A stretch of DNA of 64,000 nucleotides from Polynucleobacter necessarius (GCA_900095165.1 LT606947.1:62001-126000); one strand, 5' to 3'; counted from the first letter of the stretch, positions 9,136-17,169 are shown. Notes: generated by a model from the sequence alone, not told the origin. Numbers and translations are program-made.

Positions 9136-9699
9136 TTAGATCTTGCCAACGAGGTCTAAGGATGGAGTCAATGTCGCTGCGCCTTCTTTCCACTTGGCTG
9201 GGCATACTTCACCTGGGTGAGCTGCTGTGTACTGAGCGGCTTTGAGCTTACGCAATGTCTCTGAGATATCGCGAGCGATTTCATTTGAGTGGATTTCAGC
9301 TGTTTTGATAACGCCTTCTGGGTTGATGATGAATGTGCCGCGCAATGCGAGACCTTCTTCTTCAATGTGTACGCCAAAACCACGTGTCAATGTATGAGTT
9401 GGGTCGCCAACCAATGGGAACTTAGCCTTGCCTACTGCAGGTGAAGTCTCGTGCCATACTTTGTGTGAGAAATGTGTATCAGTAGTAATGGTGTATACCT
9501 CTGCACCAATCTTCTGGAATTCTGCATAGTTATCAGCAGCATCTTCAATTTCTGTTGGGCAGTTGAACGTGAATGCTGCTGGCATGAAAATCAATACTGA
9601 CCATTTGCCTTTGAGAGTCTCATCGGAAATAGTGACAAACTTACCGTTGTGGAAAGCTTGGGTCTTGAATGGTGGAACTGGTGTGTTAATAAGTGACAT
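9136..9699 (-). CDS. ahpC: Alkyl hydroperoxide reductase subunit C (peroxiredoxin)
   Basis: A 187-residue 2-Cys peroxiredoxin that reduces H2O2 and organic hydroperoxides in the cytoplasm and is recycled by AhpF. The peroxidatic cysteine is Cys47 in FTFNCPTEIED and the resolving one Cys166 in HPGEVCPAKW, the same positions as in enterobacterial AhpC. The ATG at 9699 is chosen because it is preceded by a strong ribosome site (AGGAG at 9706-9710) and matches the family N-terminus MSLINT; an in-frame start at 9723 is less likely. The upstream 9724-9897 is very AT-rich and should hold the promoter; no certain OxyR site was recognised. Confidence 0.97.
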   Translation of the reverse strand: MSLINTPVPPFKTQAFHNGKFVTISDETLKGKWSVLIFMPAAFTFNCPTEIEDAADNYAEFQKIGAEVYTITTDTHFSHKVWHETSPAVGKAKFPLVGDPTHTLTRGFGVHIEEEGLALRGTFIINPEGVIKTAEIHSNEIARDISETLRKLKAAQYTAAHPGEVCPAKWKEGAATLTPSLDLVGKI

Positions 9700-9897
9700 G
9701 GTTTCTCCTGTAAAAAATGACATAGTTGATTCACAACAGGAGCCATTCTAGAGGCTATTTATTTATTTGCATAATGAATTATTTAGATATTAATGATCTA
9801 TTTATTAGATAATAAAGAAGTGTTTAATTTAAGCTTCAATTAAAGTCCCTAACAGCCCTGAATCATGCTTCAAAAGCGCCCGCTATAAACTGCTCTT

Positions 9898-10506
9898 ATG
9901 ACCCCGATCTTGTACTCTTACCGAAGATGCCCTTATGCTATGCGTGCTCGCATGGCATTGAAATACGCTGGTATTCAGTTTGAGCATAGAGAGATCGCAT
10001 TAAAAAACAAACCGCAATCCATGTTGCTGGCATCACCCAAGGGCACCGTACCGGTTTTGTGTTTCGATGGGCTTGTGTTGGATCAGAGTTTGGATATCAT
10101 GCGCTGGGCTTTAGAGCAGTCAGACCCAGATGGCTGGATGGGGGTTGATGGGGAAGTCTCTCAGACATGGATTGGGAAAAACGACGGGCCATTTAAAGTA
10201 CTTTTAGACCAATATAAGTATCCAAATCGATTTCCAGATCTCAAGCAAGAGGATGCACTGAGTAGCGCCATTGATCTTATGATTCAACCTATGGAGCTTG
10301 CACTGCAATCCAGCGAGTATTTAATGGGCAAGAAAATGTCTTTGGTTGATGTGGCCATTTTTCCATTCATAAGGCAGTTAGTCGCAGTCAATCCACAGCG
10401 GTTTGAAGATCTGCCATTTATCTTTCTAAGACAATGGCTTAATCAACTACTTGAGTCAGAGTTATTTAACTCGGTAATGGAGAAACATTCGACCTGGATT
10501 GATTAA
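9898..10506 (+). CDS. Glutathione S-transferase family protein
   Basis: A 202-residue GST-fold protein. The N-terminal thioredoxin-like domain begins with ILYSYRRCPYAMRARMAL, with a CPYA motif resembling the glutaredoxin-like (omega or beta) GST active site, followed by the cis-proline region KGTVPVL and the DQSLDIMRW glutathione-binding segment. The C-terminal part is helical. It is divergent from ahpC across an AT-rich gap of 198 bp, consistent with a redox role. The function beyond glutathione-dependent reduction or conjugation is not known. The frame is intact. Confidence 0.85.
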   Translation: MTPILYSYRRCPYAMRARMALKYAGIQFEHREIALKNKPQSMLLASPKGTVPVLCFDGLVLDQSLDIMRWALEQSDPDGWMGVDGEVSQTWIGKNDGPFKVLLDQYKYPNRFPDLKQEDALSSAIDLMIQPMELALQSSEYLMGKKMSLVDVAIFPFIRQLVAVNPQRFEDLPFIFLRQWLNQLLESELFNSVMEKHSTWID

Positions 10507-10553
10507 TGTTGTCTAGCCTAGTGAGAATGATTTCACCGTCATCCCTTTTCAAG

Positions 10554-11320
10554 TCACCTGAGGATCTGCAAATACGGTCCATTAGAAATAGAAATCACGC
10601 CTTGATAGGGGCTGCTAAAAGTCAAAGAAATGATGCAAAGCGGTGTGATGATAGTGAGAGTGGAGATTGGCATCACCAACATCAAAGCTTTGGGCTTGGA
10701 TGAGTGGATAAAAGCGATGGTAATCAATACTAAAACGCCTAAAAATAATAACGCATACCAACGAATAGGATGGACATCAATGGCGGCATAAGCCAATCGC
10801 ATTTCTCGAGCGCTGTTCACTGAATTAAACGCGTTTAATAGCGCTTTAGATTCGGCTCTATTGGGAAGTGTATTCACGGCTTTAAATGTAGCCGCTCTCA
10901 TGGCGATAAATTTTTCTTCGGCATCTGGAGAGATGGATCGATTTTTTGAAAGCGTTTTCCACTCGTCGCTAATGATTGACTGCGTGTATCTCTTGGCAGA
11001 CCCAGATAGATCAATTTCTTTTGGGATTGGAATTGAATTGGCAAGGCTAATAATATTGAGAATGCCTTGACTCTCGTTTTTAATGGCCTTAGTAGCAGTG
11101 CTGTAGTTATCCCAGATGGACGTTGCCAGTAGGGCTGCAGTAAGTGAAAACAAGACCGCAGGAAGGCTAAGAAAGGGGCAATAATCCTCTCATATTGCTC
11201 AATGAAATGTTTATTCTTTGGGTGGATAACAAGCCAAGCAATCAGAATGGAAAGGCTTGTGAAGCCGATCAAAACCGCTAGGATCAGAGTGGTATCGCTT
11301 TGAAAAAATAATTTTTGCAA
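10554..11320 (-). pseudogene. DUF4239-like membrane protein, frameshifted
   Basis: Two minus-strand frames join near 11170 to one membrane protein of about 255 residues. The first gives an N-terminal transmembrane segment (LILAVLIGFTSLSILIAWLV) and a polar stretch. The second, after the shift at the CCCC run, gives another membrane segment, a soluble domain of about 110 residues, two more membrane segments near the end and a terminal SSPYQGVISISNGPY, like the D-PF-G motif at the end of DUF4239 proteins. Function unknown. The simple reading is a one-base indel; if the two frames were separate genes the second would lack its first membrane helix. Confidence 0.65.
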
Positions 11321-11687
11321 TTTATGCCCCGTTAAGTCAGTCTAGTTGTGCAAACATCGCTAGGAGTGTATAGGAAATAGCTTGGCTCTGAATGCGGAGT
11401 TCTAAAGGATTGCAACAATTCATGGGTCTGGAAAGAAAGAGCCTTTGAACTTTCATTCCAGGGCATTTATATAATTAGCGGGCCGGGAGGGATAGAGTTC
11501 CTCGAAACTTCGTTTTCGAACTCGCGACCAACGGATTAAAAGAAGTCGTGGGTCTTCAAAAACCTACATAGCATAAAGAGTTTGAGGGACCAAAAAATGA
11601 CTGTGCGATTGCTTTTTTTGGGTGCAAGCCCTAAATCTCGTTTTTAAATCAAGTCTTGGGAAATGGTAGATCGATCTCTATAAATAT
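11321..11687. other. Non-coding stretch before the toxin-antitoxin locus
   Basis: No convincing gene is seen here. The stretch holds a 28-base tRNA-Lys fragment (listed separately) and an AT-rich part leading to the XRE-gene promoter. It probably marks the outer edge of the tRNA-Lys accessory island. Confidence 0.5.
11515..11542 (-). repeat. tRNA-Lys fragment A (28 nt)
   Basis: Twenty-eight bases are identical to 14015-14042 inside the complete tRNA-Lys gene, covering the anticodon loop 3' side to the T loop on the minus strand. Sequences on both sides differ from the tRNA. It is a partial copy, probably a leftover of recombination at this tRNA. Confidence 0.7.
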
Positions 11688-11707
11688 TTGTGTAATATAT
11701 TACACAA
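11688..11707. promoter_or_regulatory. 20-bp perfect palindrome, candidate XRE operator
   Basis: TTGTGTAATATATTACACAA is self-complementary over all 20 bases and ends 19 bp before the ATG of the XRE antitoxin gene, overlapping its promoter region. Autoregulation by the encoded HTH antitoxin is the expected role. Confidence 0.65.
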
Positions 11708-11726
11708 TTTATGCTATAGTGCACTT

Positions 11727-12209
11727 ATGAACTTACGCGAAATCGGTCTCAAAGTCGGGCAGCGTCGTGCTGATCTGGGTTTATCTCAGGAGCGGTTGGC
11801 AAAACTATGCGGACTATCGAGGTCAACTATCCATCATCTAGAGAAAGGCAGCTTGAATGATTTGGGCGCAGCTAAATTATTGTCCTTGCTATCGCTCCTA
11901 GGGTTAGATGTAATTACACAACAGCGCAGCAAACAGCATCATGGCTTAGAAATGGCAAGCAAGACGGCAAGCGTGAGTTATAAGACTAAATTACAGAGTG
12001 GTGATTTATCTTATTCGTTGGCCTGTGGAGATCTGCCTGAAAGTATTTATCCTCATGTAGCAACGCTGTTGGATGAGGCGCCATTAGAAATCATTGTGTC
12101 GGCGGTAGAAGAGGCGGCAAAGAATAATCATGTGGCACCTAAAGTAATTTGGAAAAATATTAATCGGTGGGCACATGAGATGCATTCACCAAGATCAGCT
12201 TGGGCTTAA
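11727..12209 (+). CDS. XRE-family HTH protein, antitoxin of nucleotidyltransferase TA pair
   Basis: A 160-residue protein with an N-terminal Xre/Cro helix-turn-helix (LGLSQERLAKLCGLSRSTIHHLEKG, residues about 16-40). The C-terminal half is of unknown fold. The ATG at 11727 sits just after a 20-bp palindrome; an earlier in-frame ATG at 11688 lies inside the palindrome and is not preferred. The gene overlaps the nucleotidyltransferase gene by about 35 bp in another frame, as in toxin-antitoxin pairs of HTH plus AbiEii/AbiGii-type nucleotidyltransferase. It should repress the operon and may neutralise the toxin. It is intact although the toxin gene is broken. Confidence 0.75.
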   Translation: MNLREIGLKVGQRRADLGLSQERLAKLCGLSRSTIHHLEKGSLNDLGAAKLLSLLSLLGLDVITQQRSKQHHGLEMASKTASVSYKTKLQSGDLSYSLACGDLPESIYPHVATLLDEAPLEIIVSAVEEAAKNNHVAPKVIWKNINRWAHEMHSPRSAWA

Positions 12210-12874
12210 TCTAGTGAATATTATTTTTGAGCGCGAGTTTCCTGAAGGTGTATGGAAAGATTTGCTGCCCCATGCGCTTTCGATTATTGAAGATATTAAA
12301 AATCACGGCACGCCCGATCCATTTTGGACTTTTGGTGGTGGTACGGTATTGATGTTTCGTTGTCAGCATCGGCTTAGTAAGGATATTGATATCTTTGTTC
12401 CAGATCCACAGTATTTAGGTTTTGTCACACCACGCTTAAGTGATGTGGCTGCAGCGGTAACTACAGACTACGTTGAAGATCAGAGCTCTTATGTGAAGTT
12501 AATTCGCCCAGAAGGGGAGATTGACTTTGTGGCATTCCCAAATCTCACTGATACGCCTTTTGAAATATGGAATATTGGCGGCTAGCAGATTAGAGTAGAA
12601 ACTGCTGCAGAGATTGTGGCGCCGAGGTGACAGGGCTACTGCTCGTGATTTGTTTGATCTGTCATTAATTATTGAGCGAGAACCCGAAGCCTTAGTAAAA
12701 GCTGCCAAGTTTTTGCGAAAGAATGCCGAGCCATTTATTAGTCAGATATCTAGCATGGCAGCAGTATTAAAAGTACAGTTTGCTGAGATTGATGTATTGA
12801 ATTACAGGCCAAGCTATGACGAGGCAGCGCAGAGGGCGGCCACATTCCTGGGCTCAATAAGTGAGGGTGATTGA
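12175..12874 (+). pseudogene. AbiEii/AbiGii-type nucleotidyltransferase toxin, broken
   Basis: The first part (stop TAG at 12583-12585) shows the nucleotidyltransferase motif FGGGTVLMFRCQHRLSKDIDIFV, where GG and the D-x-D carry out nucleotide transfer, then FVAFPNLTDTPFE. After the TAG the same frame goes on as QIRVETAAEIVA until about 12630, where a small deletion or shift moves into the frame of WRRGDRATARDLFDL, a conserved segment of this family; that frame ends at 12872-12874. So there is one nonsense codon and one frame change. A truncated product would keep the catalytic motif but lack the C-terminal half. Confidence 0.75.
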
Positions 12875-12878
12875 TCGA

Positions 12879-12960
12879 ATTGCAGGTAATAAAAAGCCCC
12901 GCAGAGCGAGGCTTAGTGATGCTTGGTGGGTCGGGCGAGATTCGAACTCGCGACCAACGG
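12879..12960 (-). repeat. Direct repeat B: tRNA-Lys 3' half plus terminator
   Basis: This 82-base stretch nearly matches 13952-14034. It holds a copy of the tRNA terminator (12891-12914) and the last 37 bases of tRNA-Lys including CCA (12924-12960), which are identical to the working gene. At 12961 the match stops in the anticodon stem. It cannot make a tRNA. The arrangement fits an attachment-site copy left by integration at tRNA-Lys. Confidence 0.75.
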
Positions 12961-12963
12961 TGC

Positions 12964-13161
12964 TTAGGCGCTAAGTTGGCGCTGCTTAATCAGTTCGGTA
13001 GCGGGAATGCGTACTACTTTGCCATTAATGGAGGTCACGATCGCAGTATTAGTTTGGATGGCTAAATCAACTGCAGCCTGACGAGCACGCTGAATTGCAT
13101 GGTAAGAGCCTGTAATATCGGGATCTGTGGAATTGAGAATATCAGAGGTAGGTGTGATCAT
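12964..13161 (-). CDS. Small hypothetical protein, third gene of the VbhA/zeta-like module
   Basis: A 65-residue protein, not recognised. It is soluble, Thr/Ser/Ile-rich at the start, with a short helix AIQRARQAAVDLAI and then GKVVRIPATELI, a small beta-type segment. It begins 2 bp after the stop of the zeta-like kinase gene on the same strand and ends 3 bp past the edge of repeat B, so it is the last gene of the module. A role with the kinase is inferred only from position. Confidence 0.55.
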   Translation of the reverse strand: MITPTSDILNSTDPDITGSYHAIQRARQAAVDLAIQTNTAIVTSINGKVVRIPATELIKQRQLSA

Positions 13162-13163
13162 AG

Positions 13164-13698
13164 TTAGCTTTGGCCAATCTTTTCTAATGCTGTTGTGTCA
13201 CCATCAAACAACATCCAAGAGTTTACTGCGTTTTGGTATCTAGGTAAATTATCTAGTCCAGCCGCATAACGTCTGCGAATTACCTCTTCGGGAATGTTAT
13301 GGCCACCTTGCGCTATCCGCTCTGCAACACGAGAAATCGCTAATTCTGATGAACTCAGAGCAATAAACCAGAGCTTGACCATATAGCCCTGTTTTTTCCA
13401 TTCTTCAATACGCTGCAGATAATAAACGCCAGACAAGGTAGTTTCAAAAGCAAAGCTTTCACCATCTTCGGTGCATGAATCAATCTCTTGAAGCATTAAG
13501 CGAGCCGCTTTAAAAGCTGCAGCTTCGGGATTAAATGGAGCTAATCCAGCGGCAATGAGATCTGCATTGATAAAGCGCAATGTATGCGCTTCTTGAGGCA
13601 GGAAGTTCTTGGCAAAGGTAGTTTTTCCAGCCCCATTGGGCCCGGCAATAATAATTTTCTTATTCGCTGCAGACAGTATTTCAATAGATTTTGAGCAT
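13164..13698 (-). pseudogene. Zeta-toxin-like P-loop kinase, start region frameshifted
   Basis: The frame encodes a zeta-toxin/AAA_33-type P-loop phosphotransferase of about 180 residues: Walker A IIIAGPNGAGKTTFAKNFL, then FINADLIAAGL, FAFETTLSG, and the late GGHNIPEEVIRRRYAAGL motif usual in this family. Zeta toxins phosphorylate UDP-N-acetylglucosamine, but many chromosomal relatives are uncharacterised. No start codon precedes the Walker A in this frame. If the A4 run at 13689-13692 (T4 on the + strand) had three bases, an ATG at 13698 would open the frame (MLKSIEILSAANKK) and the upstream antitoxin would stop in an overlapping TGA. So a one-base insertion is the likely lesion. A TTG inside the gene (13580) would give a product without the P-loop. 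Confidence 0.7.
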
Positions 13699-13873
13699 AA
13701 CGTTGCTTAGTTTCTTCCAATATCTGAGCAATACTCTTTTTGCCGGCAACGTAATCAGTGAGGCTTTGCTCTAGCTGTTCAGCTGGAACAATGCCTTCAA
13801 TCCGAGCAGATGCCACAGCGTTAGAAACGTTGTACTGGCGAGCTTGGGATTGGTTGGCAAACTTAGTTGACAT
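13541..13873 (-). CDS. VbhA-like antitoxin domain protein (frame runs on past its likely original stop)
   Basis: The first 60 residues resemble VbhA-type antitoxins of Fic toxins: NAVASARIEGIVPAEQLEQ holds an S-x-x-x-E-G motif, the inhibitory signature of that group, followed by a helix and YVAGKKSIAQIL. Here the neighbour is a zeta-like kinase rather than a Fic enzyme. After residue 62 or so the frame enters kinase DNA in the wrong frame (LLPGPMGLEKLPLPRTS), so the C-terminal 45 residues are artefact. The original stop was probably TGA at 13681-13683, reachable by removing one A at 13689-13692. The VbhA assignment is by motif only. Confidence 0.6.
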   Translation of the reverse strand: MSTKFANQSQARQYNVSNAVASARIEGIVPAEQLEQSLTDYVAGKKSIAQILEETKQRYAQNLLKYCLQRIRKLLLPGPMGLEKLPLPRTSCLKKRIHCALSMQISLPLD

Positions 13874-13951
13874 AAGTTCATTTTAATGGATTTAGAGCTT
13901 GATTTCCTAGGTAAAAAATGGCTATAAAACAGGGTTTAAGGAGCTAGGTGC

Positions 13952-14034
13952 ATTGCAGGCAATAAAAAAGCCCCGCAGAAGCGAGGCTTAGTAATGCTGG
14001 TGGGTCGGGCGAGATTCGAACTCGCGACCAACGG
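13952..14034 (-). repeat. Direct repeat C: tRNA-Lys 3' half plus terminator (complete copy)
   Basis: This is the counterpart of the repeat at 12879-12960, differing by a few substitutions and single-base indels in the terminator part and identical over the last 37 tRNA bases. Together the two repeats bracket the VbhA/zeta-like module. Confidence 0.7.
13964..13989 (-). terminator. Rho-independent terminator of tRNA-Lys
   Basis: On the minus strand AAGCCTCGC and GCGGGGCTT pair around a short TTCT loop, with one G-U pair, followed by six T. It lies just past the tRNA CCA end. Confidence 0.8.
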
Positions 14035-14073
14035 ATTAAAAGTCCGCTGCTCTACCGACTGAGCTACCGACCC
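13998..14073 (-). tRNA. tRNA-Lys (anticodon TTT)
   Basis: A 76-base tRNA with encoded CCA (13998-14000). The acceptor stem GGGTCGG pairs with CCGACCC; the D arm is AGCTCAGTCGGTAGAGC, the anticodon loop is CTTTTAA with anticodon TTT, and the T arm is TCGCGAGTTCGAATCTCGC-like. It is complete, ends an accessory island that carries two partial copies of it, and has its own terminator. It reads lysine codons AAA/AAG. Confidence 0.97.
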
Positions 14074-14160
14074 AGTTAAGTCATAAATTGTAGCAAGAAG
14101 TCTGTTTGATTCCCCCGGGTTTGTTGGGTTTTGCCTCTGCGCCTTGTAGTTACAAGAGCG

Positions 14161-15498
14161 CTAAGCGTTTGCTCGTCTGGCGACCGGTGGATTTTTAGAA
14201 AAATAGTCCTTAATTCCCCTCAAAATGGCCTCTGCAATTTGCTCTTGATAGGCGTCGTCGTTGAGGCGGGCTTCTTCCTGGGGATTGCTAATAAAGGCGG
14301 TCTCGACCAAGATTGAGGGGATATCGGGGGCTTTGAGAACTGCAAAGCTGGCTTGCTCTACTTTTCCTTTGTGTAAGGGGGCAAATCCGCTAATTCGCTT
14401 CAGAATTGATGTACCCACTTGAAGTGAGTCTTTGATCTGGGCAGTGGTGGACATGTCTAACAATAAATTCGCCACCTGCTTATCTTGCGTCTTAATGTTG
14501 ATGCCGCCAATCAGATCCGAAGCATTTTCTTTATTCGCCATCCATCGTGCCATCGTGCTACTGGCACCCATTTGGGATAGGGCAAAAACGGATGCTCCTT
14601 TTGCTCTGGGTTCAATAAAGGCATCCGCATGAATCGAAACAAATAAATCGGCCTCTACGCGGCGTGCTTTTTGTACGCGAGTATGTAGCGGTACAAAGTA
14701 ATCGCCATCCCTAGTTAGAAACGGGCGCATATATGAATCGTTTTCAATCTTATCGCGCAAGCGTTTAGCAATCGAGAGGACCACATACTTTTCTTTTGAG
14801 CCCATCGCACCAATTGCACCTGGATCTTCTCCGCCATGGCCCGCATCAATTGCGATAGTGATTAAGCGATTATGTTTTGCTTGAGTGGGAGGTTCTTTTA
14901 CATCCGGAATTGCTTGGGCTACTGGGGCTTTTGGAGCATCCTTTTCTCTCTTGGTAGCGAACCGTGCAATCAAGTCAATTTCCTCATTGGCTTTTTCTAG
15001 AGCACTTTCTTTACGAGCGCTGCTCTTAACCAATTCCATCAAAGGATCTGGTGGGATTGCTGGGTAGAGATCCAGCACCATGCGGTATTGATATTTCGCA
15101 ATGGGGTCTAGCGTAAAGAGCTGGGGTTTAACTGGTTCTTTAAGGTCAAATACCAAGCGCACCATACCCAGCTGAAATTGCCCCACACGAATTTGTGAAA
15201 CATAAGGATCATTGGGTTTAACTTTAGCGACTAAGTCTTTCAGGGTGGAATTCAATTCCATGCCTTGAACGTCGACTACCAGACGATCGGGATTTGTGAG
15301 TAGTTGCTGGGTAATGGGTAATGCTTTATCGGACTCAAGGGTGATGCGTGTGTAATCTTCCGCTGGCCAAATACGTACACCCAAGATCTTAGCGCCCCAG
15401 GCAATCTCTGCCTCGCTAAAGAAGAGGATGAAACCCAGCATCTTTGCTGAAGTCTTGAGATGCTTTCTTCTAGAGGAATTAATCAGGGGCTTACTCAT
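14161..15498 (-). CDS. amiC: N-acetylmuramoyl-L-alanine amidase (AmiC type)
   Basis: A 445-residue periplasmic amidase that cleaves the bond between MurNAc and L-alanine to split daughter cells. The N-terminus has a twin-arginine-like start (SSRRKHLKTSAKMLGFILFF), then an AMIN peptidoglycan-targeting domain (about 38-150), a charged linker and an Amidase_3 domain (about 215-435). Zinc and catalytic residues are visible: IDAGHGGEDPG (His), SKEKYVVLSIAKRL (Glu), SIHADAF (His) and ILVETAFISNP (Glu). The gene starts 6 bp after tsaE, the usual order tsaE-amiC in proteobacteria. It is intact. Confidence 0.95.
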   Translation of the reverse strand: MSKPLINSSRRKHLKTSAKMLGFILFFSEAEIAWGAKILGVRIWPAEDYTRITLESDKALPITQQLLTNPDRLVVDVQGMELNSTLKDLVAKVKPNDPYVSQIRVGQFQLGMVRLVFDLKEPVKPQLFTLDPIAKYQYRMVLDLYPAIPPDPLMELVKSSARKESALEKANEEIDLIARFATKREKDAPKAPVAQAIPDVKEPPTQAKHNRLITIAIDAGHGGEDPGAIGAMGSKEKYVVLSIAKRLRDKIENDSYMRPFLTRDGDYFVPLHTRVQKARRVEADLFVSIHADAFIEPRAKGASVFALSQMGASSTMARWMANKENASDLIGGINIKTQDKQVANLLLDMSTTAQIKDSLQVGTSILKRISGFAPLHKGKVEQASFAVLKAPDIPSILVETAFISNPQEEARLNDDAYQEQIAEAILRGIKDYFSKNPPVARRANA

Positions 15499-15503
15499 CT
15501 CTA

Positions 15504-16031
15504 TTAGGCTTGCAGATTTTCGATAACAGCCGTGCCCTGGCTAGAGTTTGCTTTGAAACTAATATTTCTTGAGTTTTCATCATCGCCAGAAATGAGGTGA
15601 ATTTCAATATCAAAAGCGGGTAGGGAGCCCTCCGCTTTTTCTGGCCACTCGACCAAACAAAATCCGGGCTCATCAAAATGTTCTGCAAAGCCAGCTTCTT
15701 GCCATTCCAGTGGATCCCTCATGCGGTAGAAGTCGAAGTGATGGGCCGTGATGCTTGCAGTAGTGGGCGGCTTGGTATTCGTGATTTGAATGGGATAGGG
15801 CTCACACAAGGTATAGGTTGGGCTCTTAACTCGACCCTCATACCCCAGACCTTGTATTAAATGCCGAGCAAAGGTAGTCTTGCCCGCACCCAGATCGCCC
15901 TCTAGGGAGATATTGAGGTGAGTAGTTTGATCTGCTTGGAAAAGATGACTAAGGCTGCTGGCAAGTTTTTGCGCTAAAGCAGTTGTATCCGCTTCTTGCC
16001 TACAATGTTGAGTAAATGAATTCTGAGCCAT
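15504..16031 (-). CDS. tsaE: tRNA threonylcarbamoyladenosine biosynthesis ATPase TsaE
   Basis: A 175-residue P-loop ATPase that supports TsaB-TsaD in making t6A at position 37 of ANN-decoding tRNAs. It shows the Walker A LEGDLGAGKTTFARHLIQGLG, the switch-like VKSPTYTLCEPY and the HFDFYRMRDPLEWQEAGF segment. Length fits the family (150-175). It is divergent from queG over 43 bp, so both genes start from this short gap. It is intact. Confidence 0.95.
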   Translation of the reverse strand: MAQNSFTQHCRQEADTTALAQKLASSLSHLFQADQTTHLNISLEGDLGAGKTTFARHLIQGLGYEGRVKSPTYTLCEPYPIQITNTKPPTTASITAHHFDFYRMRDPLEWQEAGFAEHFDEPGFCLVEWPEKAEGSLPAFDIEIHLISGDDENSRNISFKANSSQGTAVIENLQA

Positions 16032-16074
16032 TTGCCTAGTTTATTTAATTATTAAGCTACATTCTGTATTCCTA

Positions 16075-17169
16075 ATGACTTCTTCCCAAATACCGAACCC
16101 TGTTGATCAGTCCAATCTTCGTGAATGGCTCAATGATCAGTCTCGTAAATTGGGTTTTGATGGTTTACGTATTACCGATACCCATCTTGGATCAGCCGCA
16201 GAGAGGCTTCACGAGTGGTTAGAGCAGGGTCGCCATGGTCAGATGGAATATATGTCTAGGCATGCCAATGTACGATCTGATCCGGGCATGCTGGTTCCAG
16301 GTGCTGTCAGGGTAATTTGCGTCACTATGAACTACCTGTCACCCACCATTGATTTTGACCATGAGTGGGATAGATTGAGGGATCCTACTCAAGCCGTAGT
16401 CTCGATGTATGCGCGAGGGCGCGACTATCACAAGGTCATGCGCAATCGTCTGCAAGAATTTGCGCAGTTGATTGAAAAGAAAATTGGATCATTTGGTTAT
16501 CGTGTCTTTACGGATTCAGCGCCATTAATGGAGGTTGAGTTGACTCGTAAGGCTGGTTTAGGTTGGCGAGGTAAACATACCTTGCTGCTCAATCGTGAGT
16601 CGGGATCGACATTCTTTTTGGGTGAAATTCTTGTCGATATTCCATTACCAATTGACCAAGAAGAAGAGTCGCATTGCGGCACTTGCCAATCTTGTATTGA
16701 TGTTTGCCCAACGCAGGCAATCACTGCACCTTACCAATTAGATGCACGGCGCTGCATCTCGTATTTAACAATTGAAAACCCCGATGTCATTTCAGTAGAG
16801 TTTCGTAGGTCGATCGGTAATCGCGTTTACGGATGCGATGACTGCCAATTGATTTGCCCTTGGAATAAATTTGCGCAACGATCCGCCTTGCCAGATTTTG
16901 CTGAGCGTCATGGCCTTGGTAGAGCGAGTCTTTTGCAGCTCTGGTCTTGGACTGAAGATGAATTTGAAAAGCGCCACGAGGGCAGCGCCATCCGTCGAAT
17001 CGGTTACTCCTGCTGGCGTAGAAACTTAGCGGTGGCCATAGGTAATGCTCTGGCGGATGGCGAGGTGTCAGAAGACGAAAAAGACTTGCTTAAAGCGGCT
17101 TTGCGCAATGCTTTGTCTGCGGCAGGCTCTCTGGTGGCTGAACATATTCAGTGGGCGCTTGTCTCTTGA
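16075..17169 (+). CDS. queG: Epoxyqueuosine reductase
   Basis: A 364-residue cobalamin-dependent enzyme that reduces epoxyqueuosine to queuosine in tRNA, the last step for Q34 formation. Two 4Fe-4S clusters are seen: CGTCQSCIDVCP (Cys201, 204, 207, 211) and CDDCQLICP (Cys254, 257, 261) with Cys227. The catalytic Asp lies in YRVFTDSAPLMEV (Asp147). The need for cobalamin links it to the B12 uptake genes at 54.5-59.5 kb. It is intact, although gluQ, which would further modify Q in tRNA-Asp, is dead in this window. Confidence 0.95.
   Translation: MTSSQIPNPVDQSNLREWLNDQSRKLGFDGLRITDTHLGSAAERLHEWLEQGRHGQMEYMSRHANVRSDPGMLVPGAVRVICVTMNYLSPTIDFDHEWDRLRDPTQAVVSMYARGRDYHKVMRNRLQEFAQLIEKKIGSFGYRVFTDSAPLMEVELTRKAGLGWRGKHTLLLNRESGSTFFLGEILVDIPLPIDQEEESHCGTCQSCIDVCPTQAITAPYQLDARRCISYLTIENPDVISVEFRRSIGNRVYGCDDCQLICPWNKFAQRSALPDFAERHGLGRASLLQLWSWTEDEFEKRHEGSAIRRIGYSCWRRNLAVAIGNALADGEVSEDEKDLLKAALRNALSAAGSLVAEHIQWALVS

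Noticed and set aside
9724..9897. OxyR binding site upstream of ahpC
   Set aside because: The region is AT-rich with ATAG/CTAT-like pieces but no spacing that fits the OxyR consensus convincingly.
12924..12960. Second functional tRNA-Lys
   Set aside because: Only the 3' half is present; the match stops in the anticodon stem and no 5' half follows.
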